Assembly (NCBI RefSeq): GCF_020360975.1 | Contig: NW_025408674.1 | Span: forward strand, 310,001 to 374,000 | Reading direction: 5' to 3' | Length of the DNA stretch: 64,000 nt | Origin: Hirsutella rhossiliensis | Taxonomy: Eukaryota > Ascomycota > Sordariomycetes > Hypocreales > Ophiocordycipitaceae | Shown here: positions 30,660 to 42,269 of the stretch, in pieces | How positions within the stretch are numbered: the first letter of the stretch is position 1 | Layout: every line of letters starts with the position of its first letter | The notes under the pieces: generated by a model | Told to the model about the DNA's origin: nothing | Database searches by the model: none | The model's input: the letters and a program-made list of their open reading frames with translations, nothing else | Program-made: the position numbers and the translations under genes

Positions 30660-31324
30660 CGTGAGAACATGGCAGATGTAGTCACCGTGGAAGTGTAAAT
30701 GAGGGGTTACGCAGAGTGGAGGTGGGCATCCTATAAAGCAGGTTTTCTTGCTGCTCGAAAGAGGGCTCGCGGCTAGGGTCGGGGAGACTTAAGAGTCAGA
30801 GAATGCTACCTAGATGATAGATCAGAAGCGGGGGTATGCGGGAATGAGCTGGCGAGGTTCTTGAACAGTCTCGACCATCTGGTTCTATGGTCGTGAGTGA
30901 AGTAGGGAGCCGGGGGTTGGAAGTTGAGTAGGGGTGATGGCTATGTCGCGAGAAGTTGGAGGTCGGCGAACAGTAAGGTTAGTGTGGGTAAGTCTGCGGA
31001 GAAAGAAAGTCCAGCAGTACCCTTCGGTGTCATCGTTGCATGGAGTAGATAGCAAAGGCGACAATAACGAATGAGAGTGAAGGAAAGAAAGAGGTTATGG
31101 TAGTATTGCAGGGGTCCCTTTGACGGTCGTCGGTAGTTGGATGGGCATTGCGTGCGGCTGAGCGAGGCGGGTGCCGACCGTGTCGAGTCCACTATTGGGA
31201 CACGGTGAAGTCGGATATAGGGGACGAGCTGAGGAGGAGGATGCGAGTTGGTCACGAGAACTCTCCAAGAGGGTTTGCAAGTCGAGACTCCGGTGGCTAG
31301 CGACTACAAGAGGACAGGCAGGGG

Positions 31325-31429
31325 GATCCTGGCTGTCGCTTTAGCATGAAGGCCGTTGATGCGACGTTGGTGGTGGCGAGGGAGCAAACCTAGCCGGGTA
31401 GTCCGGTTGCACGAGGACACCGTGGACAT
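31325..31429 (-). pseudogene. decayed second accessory-gene start, copy 1
   Basis: From ATG 31,429 the frame resembles the start of the accessory gene: MSTVSSCNRTTRLG; in another frame QPDYPARF, then HHQRRINGLHAKATARIPLP against EHRVKGLNAETLARVFLPTP. Only the first 35 or so residues and upstream sequence remain. The same remnant is in copy 2. Confidence 0.55.
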
Positions 31430-32052
31430 GTTATCGCCGGCAGCCTTTTGGCTGTTGCTCGACGAGGTGGAGTGGCAGATATTGATGGAGCAACTGATGC
31501 GCAAGGTGGGTGGGAAGGCGTTGGAAGGGCCGGAGAGTATGGTTGGAAGTGTGCGGCGGGCGGTTGGCGCGGCCACCCCCATGTGCCGGAGGTCGGCAGT
31601 AGCCAGGGATTCGCTGGAGTGCGCAAAGAGAGCACGGCGATGGAAGGGCCGCCTTTGGCAAAGCTGGGGTAGCAGGTCGCACGTGGAGACCAGCCGAGGT
31701 CGGGACGGTGGACGCACATAGGGAGGGTAAATGGGGATTACAAAGGGTAGTAGTATTGCATCGCTTCGGTACCATAGGCAAGCATTATAAGGAAGAAATG
31801 CCACGGCCATGAGAGTAGTGATCGTTAGGAAGCTTCCCACTCGGAAAGAAATAGTGTACGCCAAGAAGCGAGATTATCCAAGTGGAAGTGCTCCGGAGCC
31901 AAAACTTTCTAGCCTGTTGCCAATCCACGCTAGTCGACGTCGAGGAGGCAGTAGCATGGCGGACAGTCCTGCAGGAAGCTAGGCGAGGCGGCCGCTCACC
32001 GTGGAGCCTGTTCGTTGTCAGTCGAGGATGGAGAAGAGGGTAGGAACGGGGA

Positions 32053-33560
32053 GTGCCTGTTTCGGGGTGCGGAGATGATACAGGGCAACTCCGAGAAGGG
32101 CACGGAGCACGGGAGACAAGGTTGGGGCGGTTCGGGAGATACAGATCAGTGGCGAATGAAGCATTAACGTTCCGGCTGATTCAGCCTAAGCAGTCTGCGG
32201 TCGAAGAAACCGCATGGAGAAAGCATGCAGGGGCGATCGCAAAGTCACTGCCGAGAAGACCGCCGCGAGGCGGTTTGCGGTCAAGCAGAGCACGGAAGTC
32301 CCGTAATTTGGTCAGCAGCGGAAATTCCGCGCAACGTCAGTCACCGAGTCCGCTTCCGAGGTTCGTGTTGCCTACAGAACGTGGAGACCAGGGGCAGTGG
32401 GCTCTGACAGTCCGCCCTTCATCGGCCGTTTTGCCCCAGGAGAGGGTCCTGAAGGTGACGGGCAGGGAGATAAGGCGGCGACCGGCGGTGTCCCGGGTGT
32501 TCGTTCGAAAAGGGACCGACGCTCCGACCTATCCAGCCCAAGGATACGACTTTCCAAGACCTAAGACGAACGGCGCAATTTGCAGCATCGATTGCATGGG
32601 GTTTGCCCAAGCTCCGTCGGGGACCGGTTCGGCGGCCAAGGGCACAGGTGGGTGTGGACGATGGCGCAGCAGAGGCAGCGGACGGCTCGCTGCGCGGACA
32701 GAGGCAGTCCCGGAGGCGGGAGAAGAGAGCCCGTCTTCCTAGCCGGGATGGGCGCCCGATAAAACAGGTCCGAAGTGGAATCGGAAGGCATAGGAGACGG
32801 GAGCTGCAGGCCGAAGACCTGGCGAGTGTGCTGCGCTTTTTGGAGGAAGACTTTGCCTTGAAGGAGAGATTGTCTAACGATCAGACGTGGTGCACGCCAA
32901 TACCGCTCGAGAGGAAGGTGTCGACGGTGCGAGACTTCTATCAGGCGTTCCACGATGCGAGCACGTTGCCGATACGGACCTGCATGGTGTGCTACCGCAA
33001 GTGTACGAGAGGAGAGTTGAGGGAGATTACATGGGATCATTGGCTGTCAAGTTGCGTACCAAAGGGCGGCCGCTCACCATTTTCATGCCGGAGTTGCTTT
33101 CCTGAGGGCGAGTCCGTGTCGGTGTGCGCCGAGTGTGGCCGATGCCTGGCGCGCAGGAGCCTGTCGCCGGCGATCCACCTTCACAGTCGCCTTGGCTGCG
33201 AGCACATGTTCCCCGATGAGCTCAAGGGACTGACGCCGGTCGAAGAGAAGCTCATCTCGCTGAACTCATGTTACGGGTTTGTCACGAGATATAGCATTCC
33301 GGGCGGGCAGAGACAGAGCGTGAAGTATCCGAGGCATGTCAGGGCCACATCACAGTGTTTCCGAACAATGTGCAGGAGCTGGCCACCAAAGTGCTCCCGC
33401 ACCCCTTTGCAAGCACTGGACGAGATCCACATCTCGTGGCAGGGCGCGGAGAAGCCGGCACCGAGCGACCTGTCGAGTCTCTTGTCGGTGAGGCGGCGGG
33501 TGGTCGAGAGGGCCTTGTCTGGCTGAAGCGGAACAACCCCACTACGCCGAGATCGAGATC
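32053..33560 (+). pseudogene. family-B RepHel gene, copy 1: N-terminal extension, zinc pairs and DUF6570-like region
   Basis: The extension has two related blocks: FRLIQPKQSAVEETAWRKHA with AIAKSLPRRPPRGG (about 32,170-32,275), and LRPIQPKDTTFQDLRRTAQF with SIAWGLPKLRRG (about 32,520-32,625). Then come basic RRREKRARLPSRDGRP, ELQAEDLASVLRFLEEDF, CxxC pairs (TCMVCYRK, SCRSCFP, CAECGRC, LGCEH) and a DUF6570-like core (LTPVEEKLISLNSCYGFVTR). A one-base deletion near 33,345 (VKGHITVF in copy 2) breaks the frame. Zinc pairs suggest DNA binding; no function for the domain is established here. Confidence 0.75.
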
Positions 33561-36157
33561 GACGCGGCGGAGATGGAGAGCTGGGAGACTCGATACACGG
33601 GGTACCGTCGTCGGTGTGCGATCGTATGGAGCGGAACGAGCCGCCTGGGTGGGAGAAAGCGCGGACGGCGCACGTTGTGCCGCCCACGGAACGCGCCGTG
33701 GACGAGGAGGGCCGGTGGAGATCGAGGAGCTCTTCGCCCTGCTCAACCAAGGACAAGAAGCCGGCGGCCAGGGTGAAGGTCACGGGCCCAACGGAGAAGG
33801 CGCGGTTCGCGATGGAAGTGACGCCTGCCCCGACCAGAACGTTCCAGCGATCAACGAGGTGACGTCTTCTGGCATGTTCGCGCTCGACGGACCGCCAGAC
33901 GTCGCGGACGTGGAGAAGCTGCAGTTTGCCTGTGACGCTGTTGGTGAAGGTGCCGACGACGGCCGTGCGGGCCCGAGAGCGTGGGTCGGGTCCCTAGCCG
34001 GGGGGGTTCGGGGGCGTGGCGACGGTGGTTGTGAGCCATACATCCGGGTTTCGCGGGGTGAGTTTACCGATTCCTTTGAGGCGTCCTTCTTTGCCAGGAC
34101 GTTCCCGACCCTGTTCCCATTTGGCGTTGGGGACCAAGGCTGGTTGAAGAGACCATGGTCGACGCGGGAAGGTCACGGCCAACTTGCGAGGCAGGGCTGT
34201 CGAGGCAGAGGCGGCCGCGGAGACCCGTATCGTCTCGAAGCTTGAACCTTCAGGCGTGGGCCGAGATCGTGCTCCGGCGCCATGGTGGTCGATTTGCACT
34301 GCACCACATCTTCGCATTTCTCGTCTTCAACATGGGGTGCGGTCGAGGAACCGCCGGGTCAGCATGTTGAGTGTGGGAGGAAGAACTTCCGCAAGGTAGA
34401 GCGCATCGTGCGTTCGATGACCACAGAAAGGCTAGCGGCGGCGAGGGTCGAGTTGGAGAGCTCGGGTAAGACGACCGATGGTGACGTGAAGGAGCTTCTC
34501 AGGAGCCTCTCGCTTTACGGCCACCGGCAGCCCATGTCGAGAGGTCCGTCTCAATATGCGGCGGAAAATCCAGTCGCTCATCGTCGGATATGGCGTGCCG
34601 GCCATCTGGTTCACCATCAACCCGAACGACATTACGAACCCGGTGAAGCTGCGACTGGCGGCATACCGCACACGCGATCCCGACGCGGCCGAGGAGTTCT
34701 TAGAAGGCCTTGGGGATGCGTATAAGCGGGCACGGCTGGCGATATCGGATCCCATGAGCTCGGCCGTGTTCTTCCACCGCGAGATGAAGCTGTTCTTCGA
34801 TCATTACGTGAAGGTCGGTGAAGAGTCGGTATTCGGGCGCATCGGCAAGTACTATGGCGCCGTGGAGACGAACGAACGAGGGCGCTTCATGTTCACGGCT
34901 TGCTCTGGCTGCACGGGAACGCGCATCTCAGCTCGATGCTTGCCGACATCCACGGGGAGGATCAGGCGGCGTATCGCGAGCGAATCGTCCGATACATCGA
35001 TAGCGTCTTCTCAGAGGTAAGAATGCCTACCTAAGATGTGCCACCGGGAGCCTGAAGTACTCTTCTGATGGCCAAGTGGGGCCGGGTTGACGTGCAAGGC
35101 AGGATCTGGACCAGGAAAGTTTTTGCGCCGTGCAAGCGGAGCGATCTGTGACGGGCGGTATTGGTTCCCTGCTGGACAACGCCGCGCAGTTCTCGGCCGC
35201 GTTTATCGAGGAGGCCAACTTCTGTGCCGGCGCGACGCAGGTGCACACGCATAGCCCGACCTGTGTGAAGTACTCCTTGGGCAAAGGAGGGCGGAAGGGG
35301 ACCTCTGCCGGTTCAAGGCGCCATGGAGGTTAGTCGACAAGACCGCCCTCACGGCAGACGGGTGCTGCAGATCCGGAGGACACACAGCATGGTCAATCGA
35401 TGGAACGAGGCTATTGCTGTCGGGCTCCGGCACAACCATGATATTTCCTTCATTGCGACGCAGCGCAAGACAATGGCCCTCATCTATTATGTCACGAACT
35501 ACGCGACCAAGGTGGAGGACCCGGTGTGGAAGCGTGTGGCGGCCGCGGCCGAGCTCCTGGCCACCTCAACAGGTGATGGCACGGCAAACGGAGGGCGGGA
35601 CGGTGGCGGAGACGCTGCCACCGATGACCCTGTCAAGGGGACAGGACGCGACAGTTCCTGATGAGAGTGGCGAACCGCGTGTTCACGGAGCGTCCGCTAT
35701 CACAGGTCGAGGTCGTCGCTCACCTTCTCGGATATCCGGCCGAGTTCACCGACAGCAGCGCGTGGGCGTACCTGAACTGTTCTCTGCTGTACTGGGAAGT
35801 CTTTCGGCGATGGCGGCATCTCCGAGAAGCCAGTGGCGCTGCGGCTACGGATGACACCTTGGATGAGTCGGTCGTCGTCGAAGAAGAAGGCCTGAGAATC
35901 TCCCACGTCGAGGCGTACCAGCACCGGGGAGAGCTGCTGAAAGGCCTATGCCTGTATGACTACATATCGATCGTCAGACTGAAACGCATCGGCAACGACG
36001 AGAGCTGGGCGGCTTGGGAGATGTCTTTCGAGGATGGATGGGCGCCGGGACGACGCTGGGTTCAGGTGCTCAGGCGGCCGGGCAAGCACGCTACCGTCTG
36101 CCTCGACGGCTACCTGAGCAAGGACTTCACCTACGATGACGAGTCGTGCTACCGGAG
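33561..36157 (+). pseudogene. family-B RepHel gene, copy 1: Rep (HUH nuclease) region with intron
   Basis: A variable acidic linker (INEVTSSGMFALDGPPDVAD) leads to the Helitron_like_N start (FARTFPTLFPFGVGDQGW), then AEIVLRRHGGRFALHHIFAF and VPAIWFTINPNDITNPVKLR. The metal-binding HUH site (ERGALHVHGLLWL in copy 2) is broken here by loss of one G near 34,881. An 86-base intron (35,017-35,102; GTAAGA donor, TTGAC branch) interrupts it. After it come CAGATQVHTHSPTCVKYS and the nicking Tyr motif ALIYYVTNYATKVEDP. Rep would nick and re-join element ends. Confidence 0.85.
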
Positions 36158-36217
36158 GTGTGTATGGCAACTGCTCTGTCAGCGGGCATTATCGGAGAGG
36201 CTAACCCACCCCAGAAG

Positions 36218-38655
36218 GGCAGCCGTGCAGCATCTTGCGCTGTTCGTGCCGTGGAGTCCTTCCTGGGCGAAGGAACAGGTGAGATCAACAGCATCTGGGC
36301 GCGGGCTCGAGACGCTATGGCCCCGAGAATATCATGTCTGGTCGACAACGTGCAGCTGCTTCGACGATCCGCCGAAGACGCAAAACGCGACGCCAAGCAA
36401 TGGGCAGCCTCGTCCGGCGATGGCGACCCGACGGTCGCACACGTCGAGGAGGGTGGAGCAGGCGAGGCGGGCGCGGAGTCTGCAGCGACATATCAGCCCA
36501 ACAGCATCGGAGACGCAACGCGGCTCATCGACGTCGTCCGAGGTGCAGTGGGAGCGAATCAGGTGACGGCCAAGTCGCCGGAGCTCATGGCAATGATACA
36601 GCAGCTCTGTCGGTTTCAGCAATCGGCGCTGCGCTCGACGGCCGAGCTCGAGGCCACGGCGCTGATCGAACGAGGGGAGAGGCGGTTAAGCATGCCAGGG
36701 CGGGTATTTTCCGGGGCCGCACTACCGCCGCAGGATCAGGTCAAGGCTATCAAGTCGCAGCAGGTAAGTGCCTCGAAGGAGAGGGAGAGGATGATCCAAG
36801 GGATACAAAGCACGCCCGCCGCCTGGGAAAGCGATCGCCGCGCAGCGTTGCGAAGGGTGATGACCGGTTTGGGGAGGACGAGGTCGAAATGACGATGGCC
36901 GACTCCGACGAGACCGCTATCGACGCAGGGGCGGGAATGGACGTTCAGTTTGGCCCATCAACCTCCTTCCTCGCGGCGGGCAAGGTGTTGGCAACACGGC
37001 TGACGCTGAACAAGAGGCAGTCCATCGCTTTTCTGATAATATGCCGCCAGCTCGATTTGATGCAGCAGACCGACGGGGCGATGCCTGCCAGCTGCGCCAG
37101 TTCGTCGGTGGCGAGGGCGGTACCGGCAAGTCGCGAATCATCGAGGCACTCGTCGAGCTGTTCAGTAAAAGAGCCTTTCGAATCGTCTGCTGATCACGGC
37201 GACGTCGGGGACTGCGGCGGCGCGGATCAACGGCATCACGATCCACTCCGCCTGCGGGTTCACTAAAGACCAAGGGGCGGGGCGCGAACATGGTCAAAGA
37301 CCTTGACGGGGTGCGGCTGCCGAAACAGGCGGAGCGGTTCATCCACGGCCAGTCTCGAATGGATTGGCAGGAGAAGGATGTGCTCGTCATCGACGAGGTG
37401 AGCATGCTCGGGGCGCGGACGCTGCACGCCGTGAACGAGCGGCTTCGCCGGCTTCGCGGATCGCGGCAAGATTTCGGGGGGATCCCCATCGTCCTCTTCT
37501 GCGGAGATTTTCAGCAGTTCCGGCCGGTCCAAGAGAGGTCGATCGTCCTGCCTAGCGCGGCCATCTCGTGGGACGTAGACAACTCGTTCAAGGCCGAGCA
37601 GCGTCACCAGCACGACAAAGCGCACGCACTGTGGAAGAGGTTCACGACGGTCGTCATGCTGGACGAGCAGATGCGCGCCGCCGGCGACCCGGAGCTGCAG
37701 AGGCTGCTGAAGCGGATCCGTCTAGGCGTGCAGGATCGGACGGATCTAAACCTCCTCAACTCAAGGTGCTACCGGGAGGAAGGCGGATCCCTTGGGAGAC
37801 GGGCATCACCGTGGTGACGCCGCTCAATAGGAATCGGTGGAACCTGAACATGGAGGCGAGCCTGGCGTTCCGGGTCCAGCAGCGGTCGACGATGCGCATT
37901 TTCATCTCCGAGCACAAGTGGAAGGAGGAGCTGCCGACGGAGGAAGAGGCGATCATGATACTCAACCAGGGCGACGATAGCGCGATCCCGGTGCCGGCCG
38001 TCTTCATGTTCGTGGCCGGGATGCCCATCGTCGTGAACCACAACACCCACCAGGGGCTGAAGCTAGTGAACGGCGCGAGCTACTCGGCGGTGGAGGTCAT
38101 TGTCGACAAGGCGTACCCGGGGCATCGGATCTCGGCCGATATGACGATCCACTTCGGGCCGCCGGCGGGGATCATTCTCGAATCGGAGACGACGAGATAT
38201 CTCCACTTCGTCGGGATGCCGCCGGGCACGATCTTGTTGACACCCATGACCGTTAAGATACAGTGCCAGCGAAAAAGGCCGTGGCAACGCAACGACGTCA
38301 GCCGAAAGGGTTTGCCGTGCGCAGCAGCGTTCGCGTGCACGGACTACAAGGTGCAGGGCAAAACGCTGGAGCGCGTGGCCCTCGAGCTGCGAGGACACGG
38401 ACGACGAAGATGGATGGAACGGTGGTGCCCTCGCAGTGCGACCCGTACGGCCTGTACGTGCAGCTATCGCGCTGCCGAACTCTAGACGGCATCATGCTCG
38501 TGTCCAAGGTGCGGGACAGAGACTTGGTGGGCAACCGGGTCCCCGAGGAGATGACTGCCGCACAGGCCAGGCTCGAGGTACTGAGCGAGAGGACCGTTGA
38601 GGAGGCGTTGCGCTGGCTGGACGGTGATGCTGAAGAGTCAAGGCGGCCGGGCTAG
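36218..38655 (+). pseudogene. family-B RepHel gene, copy 1: PIF1-like helicase
   Basis: It follows a 60-base intron (36,158-36,217; donor GTGTGT, branch GGCTAAC), joining RR to AAVQHLALFVPW. A variable coiled region (LLRRSAEDAKRDAKQWAASS) precedes the motor. Motor motifs are Walker A GGEGGTGKS (about 37,110), Walker B VLVIDEVSMLGARTL (37,380), GDFQQFRPVQ (37,505), LNRNRWNLNMEASLAF (37,825) and ACTDYKVQGKTLERVALELR (38,335). The ending LYVQLSRCRTLDGIMLVSKV and VPEEMTAAQARL lies in another frame. Frames break near 36,890, 37,095, 37,270, 37,780 and 38,395. The motor would unwind donor DNA 5' to 3'. Confidence 0.9.
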
Positions 38656-38871
38656 GTGACGCGATGAAGAGTTCGGCAGGCGGGAAGAGTCGGCAGGCGG
38701 CAGACAGGGTGGGAGGCGCCTAGTGGTGGGATAAGGCACGCGAAAAGGCAACAGAAGCCGGGGGAAGGGCAGCGACCAACGAGGAGGGAGGCAAGGAGGG
38801 ACCAATCACAAGGGACCAATCAAGGGGCGGAGAACTTTTGGGGGGAGAGGGCGGGGTCTGCGGGGCACGTT

Positions 38872-38927
38872 AGAAGGCCTTTCGTTCCTCAAGGCAAATA
38901 GAAGGCCTTTCGTTCCTCAAGGCAAAC
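38872..38927 (+). repeat. 28-base tandem at the right end of copy 1
   Basis: AGAAGGCCTTTCGTTCCTCA with its following eight bases occurs twice (38,872-38,899 and 38,900-38,927). Copies 3 and 4 have one such end. It contains the terminal CGTTCCTCAAGGCA. The left end of copy 2 (CCCTCATACGAGGG hairpin) follows directly. Confidence 0.8.
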
Positions 38928-39468
38928 CCTCATACGAGGGGAAGGCTCGCCAGCCGCGGCTCGCGCAAAGAGGCCTTTCGGAACGAAAGTTGGCGATGGC
39001 GACAGGAGAAAGTCGGCGAGAGGAGAGAGTTGGCGACAGGAGATAGGAGACAGGGGAAGTGAGAGGAAGACAGGAAGAAGAGTGAGATAAGAGATATGAG
39101 ATGGAGATCCGGCGAGAGACGTAGAGCATTATCGTGAGTGAAATCGAGACAGAGCGTCAGAGAGGCAGCCTAGGCCGCTGCAAGGAGATTTTGCTTTGCA
39201 AAGGCGCAAAGGGCGTGGAGAGGCAGGGGTGAAGAGAGTTGTGGGTGGGTAATGCATGTGTGGGCAGTGGAAGGCTCTGAGGATTTACAGGTGCTATAAG
39301 TGGTGGATATAAACAGAATAAGGAGTATATTGGAGAAGTTTTGACTGGATTGTCTTTGTGAAAAGGAGAGCAAGAGGAGAAGGAAATATCCCATTAGGGC
39401 CTTTCGCACTTGAGTTTGAGGATGATGAAACATGTTCCTTGTCATGTTGTGTTGTTTCGTTCGTTGCT

Positions 39469-40883
39469 TTACAGAATATTCTTGGGCGGATGTCGGGCGC
39501 GGTGCGGTCGGGAAGAGATTGACGCCGGAGGTCTGATAGGGCCAGAGGCGGATGTGGCTGGGTGATTGACTGGCTCGGTGTCCGTCTCTGAGTCTCCGGG
39601 GTCTTCGTGGGACAGAAGGGAGGAAGTGTCGGATTTGGCGGGGCCTCGACTATCACAGGCGGCGACTATGGTGGAAATTTCTGGAGAAAGTCGCGGTCTC
39701 TTGGTTGGGGTTTGGTCGGGATCGGGCAATGACCGCTTTGATGTCATCATAAGGGGATCGACTGACCTAGATGCAGGCGGCGTGGGAGGCGCCGCTTGGG
39801 GCGGCATTGCGTTTTTGGTAGAGGTAAACCTGGCCAACGCATCGCTATAGTCCGAGGGTTGCCGACTGAGCCCTTGGGTGTCGTCGGCAGTAGCTGTGTC
39901 GCAGAAGCCTGGTTGGACATGGCCCTGTCAAGGAAAGTCCATGTATCGGGGACGACGATGAAGATATAGTCTTGCTCGAAGGCCGGGGCATGTGTCATGA
40001 TCTGGTGATCGAGTAAGCCGGCGATTTTGCCCGTGCAGGTGAGGAGAGCGTTCGGCTGGAACTGGCTATCGCGCCTCTCGGTCATCTTCTTGCATAGGAG
40101 GTCCAAGGATTGGCGTGAATGGGAAGATGACGAAAAGTTGAAAGGGATGAAAGCCCTTGAAGGGTGTTTTGCCCGGAATCCCAGGACAGATAAAGGTCGA
40201 GAGCTGGACAAAGCCGCAACAGCTCAGCTGGGTGTCGTCAAGGGCCGCAGCCGAGTTTCCATGCAGAAGGTCGCGGCCGGAACCGATGACAGGTCCCGTG
40301 AAGGAGACAATGGGTTGTATCGCTGGGAAGGCATCCGCCGAGCCGAGGGTGCGAGGGATGACTCTGTGGCCATCGTCAGAGATGGTAGTGGTGACGGAGG
40401 TCTGGAGCATACACCTACGGCTGGTAGCTGTGGTCGCGGACGATGAGAGCCGGGATGGTGTATTCTGTAATGTTGTCATCCTCCGACTCGAAGCTATCAC
40501 GTCGCTCGATTTCCACGTCAGGGCAAAGGGATGAACACGGCCGACCATAAAGAACCACTGCTCGGTCCATTCCGAGGGGATTATCTGTTGGTTGTATATG
40601 GAAATATTAAGGCTCAAGAAGATGCAGGTCGATGGATTGTCAGTATCTGACCGGATTGCTGCATACTCTGGAGTCGACAGCCATGAGGGCGTTGGAAGGA
40701 AGACCCTCGCTAGGGTTTCTGCGTTGAGCCCTTTGACACGATGCTCATTCTGGTAGGCGAACCTAGACGGGCAGCCGGGCTGGACAAAGGCCATCATGGA
40801 CATGTCGGCGCCAGCATTTTTCTGGCTGTCAAGAGGTTGCCGCGGGAGGACGAGGTATCGACGTCGAGCTGGGAGGCCGACAT
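39469..40883 (-). pseudogene. Helitron-associated accessory gene, copy 2 (unknown function)
   Basis: Start ATG 40,883 (MSASQLDVDTSSSRGN). Five A residues at about 40,820 (four in copy 1) shift the frame before DMSMMAFVQPGCPSRFAYQN. The rest runs VKGLNAETLARVFLPTPSWL, WTEQWFFMVGRVHPF and ITEYTIPALIVRDHSYQP. A 55-base intron (40,364-40,418; donor GTAGGT, CTGAC branch, CAG acceptor) joins QP to VIPRTLGSADAFPAIQP. Exon 2 keeps GPVIGSGRDLLHGNSAAALD, CCGFVQLSTFICPGIPGK and LLTCTGKIAGLLDHQIM. A two-base difference from copy 3 at FVIFPF breaks the frame, as in copy 1. The tail has TPTKRPRL and ends PPKNIL. Confidence 0.7.
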
Positions 40884-41542
40884 CGTGAGAACATGGCAGA
40901 TGTGGTCACCGTGGAAGTGTAAAGGAGGTTAGGCAGAGTAGAGGTAGGCATCCTATAAAGCAGGTTTTCTTGCTGCTCGAAAGAGGCTCGTGGCTCGGGT
41001 CGGGGAGACTTGAGAGTCAGTGAATGCTACCTAGGTGATAGATCAGAAGCGGGGGTATGCGGGAATGAGCTGGCGAGGTTCTCGAGCAGTCTCGACCATC
41101 TGGTTCTGTGGTCGTGAGTGAAGTAGGGAGCCGGGGGTTGGAAGTTGAGTAGGGGTGATGGCTATGTTGCGAGAAGTTGGAGGTCGGCGAACGGTAAGGT
41201 TAGTGTGGGTAAGACTGCGGAGAAAGAAAGTCCAGTAGTCCCCTTCGGTGTCATCGTTGCATGGAGTAGATAGCAAAGGGGGCAATAACGAATGAGAGTG
41301 AAGGAAAGAAAGAGGTTATGGTAGTATTGCAGGACTCCCTTTGACGGTCGTCGGTAGTTGGATGGGCATTGCGTGCGGCTGAGCGAGGCGGGTGCCGACC
41401 GTGTCGAGTCTACTATTGGGACACGGTGAAGTCGGATATATGGGTCGACCTGAGGAGGAGGATGCGAGTTGGTCACGAGAACTTTCCAAGAGGGTTTGCA
41501 AGTCGAGACTCCGGTGGCTAGCGACTACAAGAGGACAGGCAG

Positions 41543-41649
41543 GGGTCCTGGCTATCGCTTTAGCATTAAGGCCGTTGATGCGACATTGGTGCTGGCGAGG
41601 GAGCAAATCTAGAAGGGTAGTCCGGCTGCATGAGGGACGTCATGGACAT
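41543..41649 (-). pseudogene. decayed second accessory-gene start, copy 2
   Basis: From ATG 41,649: MSMTSLMQPDYPSRFAPSPA, then in another frame INGLNAKAIARTP, matching the accessory gene's first 35 residues better than the copy 1 remnant does. Everything downstream is lost. Confidence 0.6.
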
Positions 41650-42269
41650 GTTATCGCCGGCAGCCTTGTGGCTGTTGCTCGACGAGGCGGATTGGCGGGT
41701 ATTGATGGTGAACTGATGCGCAAGGTTGGTAGGATGGTGTTGGAAGGGCTGAAGAGTATGGTTTGAAGTGTGCGGCAGGCGGTTGTCGCGGCCATCTCCA
41801 TGTGCCGGAGGTCGGCAGTGGCCAGGGATTCGCTGGAGTGCGCAAAAGAGAGCACGGCGATGGAAGGGTCGCTTTTGGCAAAGCTGGGGTAGCAGGTCGC
41901 ACGTGGAGACCAGGCGAGGCCGGGACGGTGGACGCACATAGATAGGCATGGTAACGGGGGAATATAGAGGGGTAGTATTGCATCGCCTCGGTACCATAGG
42001 GAAGCATTTTATAGGGAAGAAACGCCACGGCCATGAGGGAAGTGATGGTTAGGGAGCTTCCCATTCGGGAGAAGTAGCGTCGTCAACAAGCGAGACTGTC
42101 CAAGTGGAGGTGCTCCGGAGCCAAAGCTTTATAGCCTGTTGCCAATTTACGGCAGTCGACGTCGAGGAGGCAGCAGCATGGCGGACAGTCCTGCAGTGAA
42201 GTTAAGCGAGGCGGTTGCTCACCCTGAAGCCTGTTCGTTGTCAGTCGGGGATGGAGAAGAGGTGAGAAC

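Larger units (their letters stand above)
28711..38924 (+). mobile_element. family-B Helitron copy 1
   Basis: Left end near 28,711, accessory gene on the minus strand, a decayed second accessory start, a long spacer, then the Rep/helicase gene on the plus strand. The right end is CGTTCCTCAAGGCA (38,883-38,896, repeated 38,911-38,924). Copy 2 begins at once, in the same direction. The coding regions carry many one- or two-base indels. Confidence 0.85.

Noticed and set aside
30731..30740. TATA box for the accessory gene of copy 1
   Set aside because: TATAAAG here reads on the plus strand, away from the accessory gene. The minus strand gives only TTTATAGG, so no promoter is claimed.
36760..36775. 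A third intron in copy 1 at CAGCAG|GTAAGT
   Set aside because: The donor looks good, but copies 2 and 3 have unbroken coding sequence through the same place (QQISASRERER; QQRSAARERER), so it is exon.
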